A DNA stretch of 64,000 nucleotides, from contig JAENRS010000014.1 of NCBI GenBank assembly GCA_018466975.1, positions 1-64,000 of the forward strand, given 5' to 3'. The number at the start of each line of letters is the position of its first letter. Position 1 is the stretch's first letter. Position numbers and translations under genes: made by a program. The DNA comes from Sparassis latifolia (lineage: Eukaryota; Basidiomycota; Agaricomycetes; Polyporales; Sparassidaceae). Positions 23,701-36,455 of this stretch are shown here, one piece after another. The notes beneath the pieces are model-generated. The model was not told the DNA's origin. It saw only the letters and a list, made by a program, of their open reading frames with translations, and searched no databases.

Positions 23701-25231
23701 TGTCATCGCTCATTTTGGTGCGCACTAGTCTGTGATACTTACTCGATATTGGTTTCGATTGATGGTGGTGTTTTTATCCTGGCGATGATAGTAGGGAATG
23801 TACTATGATTTGAGTCGCAGACTATAACACTGACTTCCTTCACAGGGGTTGCAAGTGTGCCCTGGCAGACCATGTCAGGCCTTGTATTCATGCATATCAA
23901 TTTCCTCAAACCGCGTTGGCAAAAGGACGACGTCCCGGCATATGGCAACGTCGTTCCATTAATATTGCTAAGAAATGACCTAAGCCATCGCAACCTTTCC
24001 GGCTTCTGAATCTGAAGCATTAAGGAGTGCATCCTCCGCTGAACGCTGAGCCTCTGCTTATTACGAATATACGATTGCTAAGCCTTTTCTGAATGGCTAC
24101 CTATCCGTGTTTGACAACTGAAGTACTGACGGACAAAGGATCCCAACAGAGCCCCGCGTGTTCATGTACCGCGACATCACTGACAACTATTGCCTGATCA
24201 TATCAAGGGGCACACGATTTGGCCGGTGCGGCATCAGCAGGGAGACATACGAGTCAATTTGGCTTCCACTAGTCAATGGCCAGCCAAGTCAGTGAGTGGC
24301 GTGCCGAGCAGTATTTGATGAAGGCGGACCTCGCTGACAAGCTATCTTCCCTTGTTCCTTGTTTATATACAAGGCGTTTGCAATCACAGATAGTGCCGTC
24401 ACAGAAGGTTTGATGTCTGCGTCGAAGTTCGCACTTCGGTGAATGCAGACGTCATTCAAAGCCTCCAGGGTTGTAGGCTACCCTGAAGCATTCATGCGAT
24501 GGCCTGTCGTGACAAGTTCGCCAGCAGGTCTCCATCGGCTAGAAAAGCCAGCATCCCCAATTTGTCTTTCAACTCCGATAGAGATGTACGTAGCATTCCA
24601 ATCATGTTCAAACAACGCGTGCACTAGGCACGTTTGAAGGTGTGGCCCCTCGGGTAGTGGAATGGTAAGTTTCGTTATCACTCCGTGCGATCCGGAGGTC
24701 TTTGGCCAGATTCAGGCATTCTAAGTGCTTCTGCGACTACAGTCAGCATTCACCGACTAGAATGTCAGTTTTTTCGACGCCATATTCCCTATTATGGGCA
24801 TCAGAATATCTAGATTTACGTATCAAGTTCCGTTGAGACAGATTCCGATCAGTCTTGTCGAAGGTTCGGGTTTGCTCAATGTGCCATTCCCTCGTCCTGT
24901 TGGTGTATTCCATAAACTGTTTCTGGCTGGTATAACCTCCAGCCAGCTGTGTCGATAGTCGTACGTTTGTCACACAGTCTCTTATTCTAGATCCACATTT
25001 GTCTGTCTGCGGGTAATTTCATATCGTCTGTGATATTCCAGTATCTCACTGATTCATGCATTGTAAATTAAACCGCATATCGTTCTAAATCATCCCATGC
25101 ATCGCATATCCTATGCAGGTGAATATAACGGAAATTTCGTGCCTCGTCTACCTAGAGCTAGAGGTGAGTGTGCATTCAGTCATGAATTGCTGTCAACTTA
25201 CGGAGCATTACAGACGTGACTGGTGGCTGCA
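23701..25231. other. No convincing gene
   Basis: This region follows the POL1 remnant. One open plus-strand stretch near 24,155-24,295 reads EPRVFMYRDITDNYCLIISR and continues in frame for about 47 residues without a recognised family; it may be a relict exon. The rest has only short frames. No tRNA or repeat structure was seen. Confidence 0.35.
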
Positions 25232-28200
25232 ATGACGGTGCGCTGATTTACTGAAATATTCCATACGATGTCTGTAACGATGCCTAATCTAAACAGAGCA
25301 ATGCAGCAGAGCATCGTATCGGGTCTTCGCATGAGCCTACCACTGTTTCAAAACTTGATGGGCCTTCTGCACCTCAGACTCCACGTCGTCGTCGTTACCA
25401 AGATCCAGAACCCGAACACACCCCTACGCGACTTCGTACTGTTATCAAGACCCCAAAACAAGCTGCCAGCTGCGAATCAGCGAGAAACAATGCACGACGG
25501 CGCGCCGCCTTGCCCCCAGATCCTGCAGGAGCTACGCAAGCGGTGAATGACAAGATGCCAGGTACAATTAAGAACTCCCGTAAGAATGACTCAGGACGTA
25601 GACGCGGAGCTAGTACCAGACGCGGACGAAGTGCCACTCCGGTAGCCTTGCTCGAGCCTACCATGGACGTGGAGGATGCAGCGGCTGAAAGTCTTTCTCA
25701 GGCAGCACTGGATGTCTCACCCCTCAATCGTGATGTGCGATCTCCCAAGACATCTCCACTACCTTCCATCATGATTTCTACTGTTTCTTCTCCTCTCTCC
25801 TCTCAAGACCGAGATTCAACTCGTCTCCCAGTGCAAATGCGTCATTATAATGACGCCAGCTTCGGTATGCCTCAATTTCATCCTTAAACCATTCCATAAG
25901 TCAATGTCTCATCCATGCACAGTGTTCCCTCATCACGAACATGGCCTTATGCCATCAGACCTCCAGGCCAGACACGTCAAGGAAGGTAGGATCGAACCAA
26001 CTGCAGGACCATCTTGGGTGCCCTCAGAGGCTCATGGGCTACACAGCACCTCTCCTGGTGCTCGTACTGGGAATCTGCCTTCGTCTAACATCGAAAACAC
26101 TCCCATCGAACAAGTGTTTCAGGTCGATGACGAACAAATTTTGCAACAAGGTTTCGTAGAGATCATGAGCATAGTCGAACGGCTGTCTGCAAGGACACGT
26201 TTATCTCTCTCTAATATACTTGCACGATGGACTCACAAACTGTCATCCGACCACATTGCGTCTCATTACGACCACGCTTATCAGCGCTTTTGTCAACATT
26301 ATGTGAATACTTCGGACGCTGCTTCATGTAAGTTCTTTGTGCTCATTATGAATCAGTCTGATACTTTCATTTACAGTGCCAGGTGAAGGAGTTCGACTAT
26401 TTAGTCCAAATCGTCATAGTAGTACTAATACTTCTTTCCATGATCAAAATCCTACTGAACGTGCAGCCTTTCCATCCAGCTATTCCCTCTTTCGCATGGC
26501 ACAAGGTGACAAGGTTGATAACCTATTGGAGAAATTCAACGAGTTTGAGCTCGTGTCTGGCCAAGGATACACTTCAACCGAGCGTCGTCGGGATTTCACC
26601 CAGTGTTTCAATCAATTAAAACACCTGGTACGCATATCTTTAATTTTCAGTTGCACTAGGAAGGGCACTTATTGAAGACACAGGCCGAGATTCATTCGAA
26701 ATTATATGGTTTCGAGATGGCGTTTGTCATGGCCGGCAACATACCGAATGCTGACTCTGACCTTGCGGACGTATTCGCCACGAAAGAAGCAAGAGGAGTA
26801 TGTGCTCAATGTCAACCATCCAACACTCTTCTGACTTGACCGCAGTTTTTTGAAATGCGTTGAGGTTCAGACGACAACACTTTGATCTCCCACCTGAAGG
26901 CACATATTTAGTACGTCACATCTGACCGTAAATTGCACGGAATTTAACGGTTTGTTTTATTGAAGCAACAATGTATCTCTTGGGATCCTAAATAGGGCGC
27001 AGACGAATAAGCTACAGAATCATGTCCAGGATGCTACGTTGTCAGAACCCAAGGCAACACTTACCACGACTGGGCCTGTGAACCAGCAAAGCAATTCAAA
27101 AACCTCACAAAACATGAAAAAATTGTATCTATCAAGTCCATGGGGCGAAAATTGATGGAGAAAGTTGGTATCACCACTTCCGACCTATTTCCGTGGAAGA
27201 GGATGCTAGAAGTTTTAGCTGATGCTGGAGCCATATTGGTCAACTATCCTGAGGTTGTCAGGCTGCCCTTGCCTACTTCCGCGAAGAAAGGCATCACTCA
27301 ACTGACGAAGGTCGAGATTGACATGCTCCACGCGGCAATGACGCGTACAAGGAACCCTTTTGATATCCAGAAATATGAGGGGAAGCTCGAAGGTCGGACA
27401 GCGCATTGTCCGTGTGATGAATGTCTGATCTTGTTCTACCTGTAGACCTACAATCGCCACTCGTCCCGTAATCTACGGTGGTTCTCCTGGCCCTGATTCC
27501 CAAGGAAAGACGGGTTTGAGGTTGTTTCGGAATGGTAGGAGCGTAAACCGAGGTTCCCGCCGAATGAGTGACGACGAGGATGCTGAGGAAAATTCTGGAA
27601 CCGAAGAAGGATTCCCCATCCTGGAGGTGCCGGTGGCAGCAGATCTACCTGTTAGTGGGAACGACGCGATCGAGTCGATCGAGTCGGATTCTGATGCAGA
27701 GATCGATCAGTTAGTGTCATCCTCCCCACCACTCGCTCGGCGCACTCGCTCCCACTCAGCGATGAAGGTTGTGTCTTCAAGTCGTCGAATGAACTTACTC
27801 AGTGGCCGCCAAGTTAATCCAGGTGCCGCAGGGAGAGATGCTATCTCTGAAGAGCCTCTGGCCGACGAAACTTCATTGCACCGACCACTGCTTGGCACTA
27901 AGCGTAAAAGGGAAATTTCTGCGGGCGACGATGCAAATATTACACAGCCGTTAGCACCCCCTCAAATTGGCATTACGGCTCATAACACAGAACCTAGCTC
28001 GAGTGCGCAAGACCTTCGGATGCCCCAAAGCGAAGGATTACTGGCCAATTCGATGCCCAGTACGAAACGTCCACGGGTTCATTTCGAAAATTCCATAGCA
28101 GACGCTGCTGCGGATCACAGCCTCCGTCATTCGCAGTGTACGAGCGAAGGTAACACCTATGTCACGGAACCGAGCTCAGGCTCGCCACTGCACCCAGGCA

Positions 28201-29429
28201 ACACTAGTCTCACGGTTGGAGCGACGCATCTTCCTCAACCGACGCGCGATAACACTGTTGAGGCCACTGGGTTAGATGATAGTGGGGGCGCAGACCAGGA
28301 GCTGATCGAAGAAGTGGACCAGAGAGTGACCTCTGATCCTGGGAGTCTCAAATTCATGGGCGGCACTCCTCTCACAGACAGACGCAGTCACGACGTCACC
28401 AGTATTGGTTCTGATCTGGTGGAAGGCAAGCCATCTCTAATGGGGAATAGAGAAGCGAAGACCGACCATGACGGTATTAAGCCAGTTGCCGGTGGCTCAG
28501 TCATGCAACACAATACTGACGTGCATGCCAGTGGTCGTGTCATGACTGGCGAAGCTGTGGGTGCGTCGAGGAGCGTTGTCAGCGACGTCCGAGAGGCTCA
28601 GCACCCTCCAGCATCGATCCCCCCTTACAGTCCGGTGATGCCGGAACGTGCGCAACCCACCCTCCTCGACGAGGCTAGCCACCCTCCCACATCAATTCCC
28701 CCTCATAATTTGGTGATGCCGCATGCACAACAATTATGGGCACCGTACGCTGCACCTGGAAATTATATGCATTCGTCATATCGCCAAGCGCGTCCTCTGC
28801 CCACATATCCGGAACGAGGGCGCCATGACGATGCCCCTGCAATGGCTCAGTATCAGGGTACAATGTATGAAGACGGACGAAGTGGTGGTTATGTGCCGTA
28901 TTCTAGTGGCGCAGCTTATCCTGCAGAACTCCAGTTCCAAGGTCCACCATATGGCTATGGTCCCGACTACACTACAAGTTATGTCTCACCTCACGGATAC
29001 CCTCCACAATCTTATGCGCCGTACCATTCACCGATGTACCGAAGGTATGGTTCTATGCCTCCTCAGGGATTAGGAGATGCTCCGCTGCAGCAGGGCTATG
29101 GCGCGCTCCACCCTCAAGCGGGCTATCTATCGCCATTCCCGTACAAACCATCGCCATCTCCAACTTCCTTTCCTTTGTTATCTCCACGAGAACCTTTAAC
29201 TTCGTGGCCTCCCATACCGCCGTCGACCACCGGAGAGCCACCGACAGCTAAACCCCGGAAGTCTTCGCTGTATACTCCAGAGCATCTAGCAATGCATCCC
29301 GACGAGCTACGAGAAACCTCGACATCGTACGCTGACAAGCCTCCGTCATTCTCTCGGGACGATCCAGCGCCTCCTCATTGGGATGCTGCTACCGATGCCC
29401 GCAACCGCCTGCCAGTTGTGCAACAATAA
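25232..29429 (+). CDS. Large basidiomycete-type protein of unknown function, Pro/Tyr-rich tail
   Basis: I read one multi-exon gene. A likely start is ATGACG at 25,232-25,237 followed by a GTGCGC donor and a CAG acceptor at 25,301. The next exon is basic (TPRRRRYQDPEPEHTP) and continues to about 25,870. Middle exons include RLSARTRLSLSNILARWTHK (26,190-26,250), AFPSSYSLFRMAQGDKVDNL (26,470-26,530) and a conserved-looking SPWGENWMEKVGITTSDLF-like region (27,140-27,190) ending GITQLTKVEIDMLHAAM (27,300). The last exon holds a 637-codon frame (27,516-29,429) with an acidic start, Ser/Thr-rich middle, and a low-complexity tail rich in Pro, Tyr, Gly and Gln (28,740-29,230). The middle resembles proteins I have seen repeatedly in Agaricomycete genomes near transposons, but I know no function. 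Exon junctions are approximate. Confidence 0.6.
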
Positions 29430-30650
29430 ACTGCCTTCTAACATCATGATGTTCAGGAACGTACGTTTATCTCTGCGAAGATTACCGTCCTCGAATCCAG
29501 AAAGTCTAACCATAGTGGAGGAAATCTAGAGGTACAGACATATTTCTTGGTATTTCACATTGCGTATGCTACGTAGAATGCATGCTGTCTTCAAAACGAT
29601 GGATGTGTGGTCAATCGAATATTCAAAGAGGAGATAATGACGTTCTGATGTTTTTCGCGGGATCGTGCATGGATGCGAAAATACATAACTTGGGGGTAAG
29701 CGGCGCTGCGTTCGCACGCCATGTCCGATTCCCTATTTATTTTATTGGTAAAGCATGCATTTAATACAAGATCGATATCAATACAAGCGTATAGAGTACA
29801 AGATCAATAGAAATACAAGAGAATATAGTACAAGTACAAGCTAACATAGGCACAACGGGCATGATTCAAATAAATGATGAGACTTCTGCACGCGGAACAA
29901 CCGTTCTGACCTCGGGCGGTCCATCATAAAGACGAGCTACGGTGATGAGTTCCAACCCAGTTCGCCATTTGGTCCAAGTCTTCTCGTCAACGTCTTGCAG
30001 AGCGCCGCAACCATGCAAAGCACGGCGGCCAACCCGGCGACGGGCAACAAGTGAAACCGTGACCATTGCCACCAAGACAAGATACTGCACAGGTGATGGG
30101 TGAAAGAAACGGGAGCTGTGAACACCAGCATCAGCAGGGCATCTCCGAACGGTATTCAAGCACACTCACAATTGCTCACGGGCTTCGTAGTCATACACAT
30201 AGCTCAAGATGCAGGAGCGACGACGGGAGGAGGAGAGAGGAGAAAGAGGGGCCTGGTTGTCGTTTCGGCACTGGCAGCAAGGGCGGAATGTTCAAATGCT
30301 AAGGCGGATATCCATATTGTTCGCGGAAAGGCCAAATTATTTCGACCGCGGAAATCTATTCTGAGCGAGAATTACTATATGCGGCGCGAGTACAACCTCC
30401 TAACAATCTTCTTACGTCAGCGACCACCATACGTGCATTTAGGGAATCGGAAATGGACTGTAAGTCACATGGCAGGTAAACCTAAAATTTAAGATCAACT
30501 GCTTTCCCGAGGAATGTTGAACGACTAACTACCCCTACTCCCTACCATTCCCTGCCGCTGTTTAGCCAGCCGCCGCTCGTTGTGCTCGCGGCGTAGCTCC
30601 CAATGGCTCAGCGATGCAGCCAGAGGGTCGTGATGCCGACACGACTAGCT
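29430..30650. other. Intergenic, no gene seen
   Basis: Only short frames are present in all frames. The 29,760-29,850 stretch has an AT-rich, three- to fourfold imperfect repetition of AATACAAG/AGTACAAGATC. Nothing else stands out. Confidence 0.4.
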
Positions 30651-30875
30651 GGTGTGCCGCGGCGTAACATGGCGACGATTACTCGCCTCGCCCTCGTCGA
30701 TTGTTTCGCAGACGAGCGTGTATGAATCGACATCTACACCTGTTGGTCTCTGGCGGCGATGCTGCTCGTCCGATCGCCAGCATGCAAGTTGTATGCCCTC
30801 CCGTAGTGAGTCATTTCAGCTACGCGCACACGCCGGCTTTCAAATTTCCATCGGCTAACGCCGATGTAGGGCTTT

Positions 30876-31634
30876 ATGCCGGTGATAGAGTCGATCTCGA
30901 AAAAGTCGTCGACACCGAAGTTTCCACGCGCTATCTTTCCAAGGCGCCTCGAACTCGATCTTCAAGAAGCAACGATAGACGTTGAACTCTCCTGCGCGGA
31001 CACTGCCCTTCCTCCGCTTGCCGAAGATGCCGAGGCGGAGGCGTGCAGTGGATATATCCCTCCCACCCAGCGTGCCGTGCAAGAAGCAAACGAGGATCTC
31101 GATCAAGATGGCGGAAGCAAAGTCGTAGACATTCCTGACATGTGTCTCATTTTTCCAGACGATGGATATCTCGAGGTCTTCTCCGCAGGTAGAGAAGGAG
31201 TCCGTCGTTCATGTGGTCACGAAGTTCTTGGTACCGCAGCTTGCAGCGTTACGCCCGAACCTATCGACTATGAGGGCCTTACCGCACAGCTCACTCAGGC
31301 GGTCAAGCCTCATATATCTCAACTCATCGATTTCGCACCGGACAAGCGGGGGACAGCAGGCCTCATCGTTGACAGTTTCATCCCTATCCTGCGTTCCTTG
31401 CATGCAGAATTCCCTACGTTCGACGCGACGCGAAGACTTATCGTTGGTAGGCTTGCTACCGAGGTGCGCAAGATGCGATCGAGATCGAGACCACTATTGC
31501 TCAACACAAAAATGACGTGTTGCACAAACATGTCCATCGTTCAGTTCGAGCCAGAACCTCTGTCTTTGCGTTCTCAATGGCTGCGGTCAGCTTGGGGGCC
31601 CGGTGCGTGGACTATGCAACGAAGTTCGTCGTGA
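30876..31634 (+). CDS. Hypothetical protein, possible captured fragment
   Basis: A 252-codon open frame encodes acidic N-terminal sequence (PLAEDAEAEACSGYIPPTQ), then PIDYEGLTAQLTQAVKPHIS and LIVDSFIPILRSLHAEFPTF. I do not recognise a domain. It lies upstream of the chitin synthase motor fragment on the same strand but does not resemble the N-terminus of that protein. It may be another unrelated fragment in this patchwork region. The start is uncertain because the frame is open upstream in other phases. Confidence 0.35.
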   Translation: MPVIESISKKSSTPKFPRAIFPRRLELDLQEATIDVELSCADTALPPLAEDAEAEACSGYIPPTQRAVQEANEDLDQDGGSKVVDIPDMCLIFPDDGYLEVFSAGREGVRRSCGHEVLGTAACSVTPEPIDYEGLTAQLTQAVKPHISQLIDFAPDKRGTAGLIVDSFIPILRSLHAEFPTFDATRRLIVGRLATEVRKMRSRSRPLLLNTKMTCCTNMSIVQFEPEPLSLRSQWLRSAWGPGAWTMQRSSS

Positions 31635-31639
31635 AACTC

Positions 31640-32309
31640 GAACTGCCAGATGTATTCTCGTCGTCGTTGTGCATTTGCAAGAAAGGCCTGTACCGCGCCG
31701 TCCGCGGGCCGATCGTGAGCCGTGGCCACGTAGACCGTCACCATCAGAGCACTGTCAGGCAAACTTGTAGTGGCGAGGGAGCGGAAGTAGAGGTTGAGTG
31801 CTTCCGTGAGGCCACCACGGAACGTCCAGGACCGCTAAGGACTGTAGGGACTAGGACGCCAACGTGAGCGGCTGTTACTGGTGCGTGACATCTTTCGAGA
31901 GATCGAAGAGGGTTCGCTGACTCTAGCCTGCGGATTATGTTCAGCAGAAACCTTTCGTGATGCGCGTCGCAAGACATGTCTGACTTGCAGTGTGCAGAGC
32001 AGATCGTGCGATCGAGCTCGCTCACGGCACTCCGCGAGAAGTACACCTCGTAGTATGGTCCGTCCGTGCATCATAGATCCAGTTCGCTAAATGCACCCCC
32101 GCCTTACGGTTCACTTTCGCCATTGGCCATTGGATGACCGGTTCGTGAAGGTCCAGCATCCCTGCGACTTGGACAGTTGGCGTGTCGGGTACGATTGTCC
32201 CCAGCTGATTCCTTTTGATGGGGTTCCCTGTAGACACGACTGTCTGCAAGGGACTCTCTCATGTGTGTCACCTGTCCAATTGATGTCCATCTCCCCGCCA
32301 TTTCAAGTT
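31640..32309. other. No supported gene
   Basis: Short overlapping frames occur on both strands without recognised motifs. It separates the unidentified frame above from the chitin synthase fragment. It may hold decayed 5' sequence of the chitin synthase motor, but I cannot show that. Confidence 0.3.
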
Positions 32310-32870
32310 GTATGCCTCGCGAGATGGTTCGTGCATCTGGGATGAGGATGCCGTGCGGTTGGATCAGTTGAAGGTGGCGTTGAAGAACGTGGGATTCTCG
32401 AAAAGACATGTCGCGCAGAAGTGCCAGCTGGTTGCTGCTATTCTCCATCTGGGTAACCTGGAATTCCATACCGACGCTTCTCGCAACGAAGACGCTGCTG
32501 TCGTGGGCAACACGGATGTCCTCGATATCGTCGCAGATTTCTTGGACGTGCAGCCGGAAGCTTTGGAGGCTGCGCTATCGTACAGAACGAAGATGGGGAA
32601 GAAGGAACTATGTACAATCTTCCTGGATCCCGACGGTGCCTCTGATAACCGAGACGAACTCGTGAAGCCGCTTATACTCCTCCTGTTTGCATGGTTGAAC
32701 GAACACGTCAACCAACGCCTTTGCCACGACGACTTCAATATGTTCATCGGACTGTTTGACTTACCCGGCCCCCAGAACATGACTAGCCGGCCGAACTCCC
32801 TAGATCAGTTCTGCGTCAACTTCGCTAACAAGCGTTACAGAACTTCACACAGAAGATACGATCTTTCCTT
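32310..32870 (+). pseudogene. Myosin-motor chitin synthase, internal fragment
   Basis: A 190-codon frame encodes part of the myosin-like motor that is fused to class V/VII fungal chitin synthases. The landmarks are RLDQLKVALKNVGFSKRHVAQ (read as two overlapping parts, 32,360-32,420), LVAAILHLGNLEF (32,430-32,466), KKELCTIFLDPDGASDN (near 32,600) and FIGLFDLPGPQNMTSRPNSL (32,740-32,805). P-loop, switch regions and the whole chitin synthase catalytic domain are absent. Downstream the sequence changes abruptly to fatty acid synthase near 32,870. The piece corresponds to roughly 170-180 residues of a protein that is normally near 2,000. It is a fragment, not a gene. Confidence 0.85.
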
Positions 32871-32877
32871 CGACCAT

Positions 32878-35540
32878 TGACGGCGATCTTCTTGAGCTCG
32901 TCCATCTGTCGTACGGCTTCCGTCTTGTTGATGACTCTAAGCATCTTCAGGCGGGTGATGTTTTCAGGGTTGAGACACACATTGTCTCCGTTGTCAACCG
33001 CAATGCCGGCAAGGCTGTGTGAGTTAAAGGCTTCGCTATCGGAGGTAGAAAGGCCGTAATCGAGGTTGTGTCTACTTTCCTCTACCGTGGTAACTACTCC
33101 GAATACGACAACACATTCGAATTTCTCGGTGCTCTGGATTACTCCATAGAATTGGCGACCAAACTCCATAGAATTGGCGATCAAACTCCATAGAATTGGC
33201 GACCGAGGCTGACGTGGGAGTATTGCAGTCGGAGGAGTGGTTTGAGTGGGATCGCCCGTCGAAACTGCTTCAGGCTGTGTGAAGTTCGAGGTCACCTACC
33301 GTAGCAAGACATGTTGCAAGTCGATACCAGTCTCCAGCGACATTTGTGTCCGCGACCAGATCAAACGTCTAATCTAGGTCGGTGCCGTTGATTTCCTGCA
33401 GGACGTGACAGCGGGGGTAACCCAATTATCTCGCGTCCCTGCAAGCCCCAAGGTCTCTGAGTGCCTCTTCTGAATGGGTACACCATGACGGCGGTGCAGC
33501 CGTCTTCAACTTCTCGGCGATTTAACGAGCCTTACTCCGAGGCCTCTGGTAACTTCAATCCCATCCACGTCAACTCCTACTTCGCCGATTTGGCAGGTGT
33601 TTCCCCCACAATCACGCACAGCATGTGGTCGAGCTCGCTGCCAGGCGCTACGTTGAGACGGTCGTTGTGCAAGGTCGCCCGGAGCGAGTTGTCGCGTAAG
33701 TCCGTCCGATATGACATGTGTAGCTCTCACTGATGAATGCACCAGATATGACGTCGCCTTCGTAGGAATGGTCATTCCTGGGGATGAGCTTCGGATGAAG
33801 ACCAGGCACAGCGACATACAGGATGGCAACACTGTTGTCAAGGTCGAGACATTCAATGACAAGGGTGAGAAGGTTTTGGAACGCACTGCCGAAGTCGCGT
33901 AGCCTAAGACCGTCTTTGTCTTCACTGGCCAAGGTTCCCAAGAGCAGGGTATGGCTATGGACTTCTATAAGTCCGCTCCAGCTGCTCGATCTGTCTGGGA
34001 TGCTGCCGATATTCATCTTACTGCTGTCTATGGCTTCTCTATTATTGAGATCGTCAAGGACAACCTGGAGGAGAAGACTATCCATTTTGGTGGCATCAAG
34101 GGTCAGGCCATGCAGCAGCGGCACATGTATATGAACTACGACAATATAGACGGGGACGGTAGCGTGAAGACTCTTCTGCTACACATTCAGTCATCTATCT
34201 GGACTCTTGTGTGCCACACAGTTTGGCCGATCGCGCAAGTCATGACCGAACGTGCCGTCTTCGAGGACATGCGTTCGAAAGACTTCGTTTGATCAGAAGA
34301 CTCCGCATTCACCGGATGCTCTTTGGGAGAATATTCGGCTCTCGCATCTATTGCTGACGTCCTCCCCATCTCGTCCCTTCTTGACGTCGTCTTCTACCGT
34401 GGTATCACTATGCCACGCGCTGTTGAGCGTGAAGCTCAGAACCCTTCCACCTGTGCGCGGTGAGCCCAAGCCGCATCTCGAAGACTTTCACGGCTACTGC
34501 GCTGCGCGAGGTTATCGACGATATCGCTCACCGCACACACAGTGCTTGCTCGAGATCGTCAATTACAACGTATGCCGTGGATAAAACTAATGAAGTTGAC
34601 ATGGTTCTCTCAATTCATACTTTGTTTCGTTGCCAGGTCAACAATATGCCTGTGCCGATGAATTGGTCGCTCTGCAAACCATGACCAACATCTTGAACTA
34701 CCTGAAGATGAGCATGGAGAAGGTGGGGTATTGCCCACCACTACGATTTCGAGCGTTCCATCGAGAGCGAACCTTCGTCAGCGCTTACAGGCATGGCGAC
34801 GAGGACTCTGAAAGCGAAGTAGGAGGTGCAAGAGGATTCGGTTAGCCGAAGTCGTGCGATCCTTTGTCATGCGAAGAACACCAAGGAGGTGTACTACCAG
34901 TTCACGGATCAGGGTGAGGCTGCTGCTGTCGAGTCCCCTCCCGAAGCTGTTGCTACTCCCGCACCAGCAGCTGTGCCCGTTACTGTCCCTGCTGCTCCGG
35001 TCTCGGCTTGCCCGTTAGGGTTGAAGATGTTCCCTTGAAAGCCGTCGAAATTCTCTCTGTGGTCGTCGCTCAGAAGCTCAATAATAAGGTGAAGGAAATG
35101 CCGCTCTCGACCTCGATTAAGGACTTCGTTTGGGGCGAGTCGACTCTGCAAAACGAAATTCTCGGCGATCTGCGGCTGGAGTTCACGTCTGCTCCTGAGA
35201 AGGATCGGCTCTTGGCACTGGCTTTTCGGGGTCACTGGGCAAGTATAGCTCTGGCCTCGTCTCCCACGTCGTGGGTAGCAAGATCCCTGGTGGTTGCAAT
35301 ATCTCTGCAATCAAAGCGTGCTGGTCGAAGATGTAGGGCCTTGTCCGACTCGCGCGGACGGAGTCTTACTATTGAGTACCACCACGGAGCCTCCCAAATG
35401 CCTCGGTTCAGACGTAGAAGCCCAGACGTGGCTTGATACGGTCGTCACCCCCTATACAGGCAGCGCCCTGGGATCTCCCTCGCCGGTGAAGCGAGCGGTG
35501 GCGGTGGCGGTGGCGCAGGAGGTCCGACGATCAACGAGTT
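32878..35540 (+). pseudogene. Fungal fatty acid synthase, fragment 1 (DH, MPT, ACP regions)
   Basis: This is a decayed stretch of the fused type I fungal FAS. In order come a hot-dog dehydratase-like part (LVHLSYGFRLVDDSKHLQAG, 32,890-32,950; LYRGNYSEYDNTFEF, 33,080), a second hot-dog part (NFNPIHVNSYFADLAG, 33,550-33,600; YDVAFVGMVIPGDELR), and the malonyl/palmitoyl transferase (VFTGQGSQEQGMAM, 33,917-33,958; [20 protein letters not shown] near 34,315-34,375, with the usual GHSLG reading GCSLG). An Ala/Pro linker and an acyl-carrier region follow (VPLKAVEILSVVVAQKL, 35,029-35,080; TLQNEILGDL). Stops and frameshifts are frequent (for example TGA after AGKAV, 33,019). A Ser/Gly-rich stretch near 35,500 ends the similarity. 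The enzyme makes palmitate/stearate in the cytosol; this copy is dead. Confidence 0.85.
33141..33204. repeat. 22-bp tandem repeat, three units, inside FAS remnant
   Basis: The unit ACTCCATAGAATTGGCGACC plus AA occurs at 33,141-33,162, again at 33,163-33,184 with one change, and partly at 33,185-33,204. The surrounding FAS similarity (DYSIELATK...EADVG) is interrupted by the extra units, so the expansion happened inside the coding region. Two added 22-bp units shift the frame. Confidence 0.9.
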
Positions 35541-35785
35541 CTTACCCTACCTTACGGCGCGATTGTTTGATCCCAGTTTCTCAAAGCAGACCGGCAACTC
35601 CATCGAAGAAGCTGTCGCTGCTTCGTTTTGCGCTACAGATACCAGAAGGGTTGTGGCTTCCCTTACCAGTGGTATCGAAGTTATATCATGAGCTGAACAG
35701 GAGCCCTTGTCAGCAGTGAATATCTCCGTCATCGTCCTTCAGTTCCAACCAAAGTTTGGGGAAGCTGGCGAGCCAGACGAATATC

Positions 35786-36452
35786 AAGTGAACGGAGACG
35801 TCTCTGCGTAGAACGCGATCGCACCGCGTGCACGCTCGCCCTATCGCAAACGGCATACATCAATTCCATCATCCACAGGTTTGGTTTCGAAGATTTGAAG
35901 CTACTCACCACGCCTATGGATCCGAACACGACGCTTTCGAGTGCGCAGTCGCCGCAAACGACTGCAGAGGCCGCCGCCATGCGCGACATTCCTTATCGCG
36001 AGGCTGTAGGCTCGTTGATGTACGCGTCGCTCGGTACACGGCCGGACATCACATATGCCGTCTCGTCCCTTTCGCGGTTCTCAGACAACCCCGGGAAAGC
36101 ACACTGGGAAGCTGTCAAGCGTGTCTTCAGGCATCTGTCGGGCACAAAGGACTTGAAGCTTACCTACGGAGCGCAGGAACTGGACCTGGTGGGCTACACG
36201 GACGCGGATGGCTCCATGCACGAAGATCGGAAGGTGTTCTCGGGCTATGCTTTCCTCATCGACGGCGGCGCGGTCTCTTGGAGTTCCAAACGCCAGGAGA
36301 TCATTGCGTTGTCGACGACCGAGGCGGAGTATGTGGCAGCGACGCATGCAGCGAAAGAAGCGCTTTTGCTACGCTCCCTAATGGTCGAAGACAAGGAGGT
36401 TCTCGCCCATCTCACGCCTCTAACGTTGGACTTTCTCCGGAAAGTCGATTGG
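35786..36452 (+). mobile_element. Ty1/copia retrotransposon fragment (end of RT plus RNase H)
   Basis: The reading begins in mid-protein with VERDRTACTLALSQTAYINS (35,806-35,865), typical of the copia reverse transcriptase end, then TTPMDPNTTL, REAVGSLMYASLGTRPDITY and the RNase H landmarks VGYTDADGSMHEDRKVFSGY, VSWSSKRQEIIALSTTEAEY. The frame is open to 36,455 apart from the upstream shift. Gag, protease, integrase and LTRs are absent from the flanks that I could read, so this is a truncated copy. It separates the two FAS fragments, together with the next two genes. Confidence 0.9.
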
Positions 36453-36455
36453 TGA

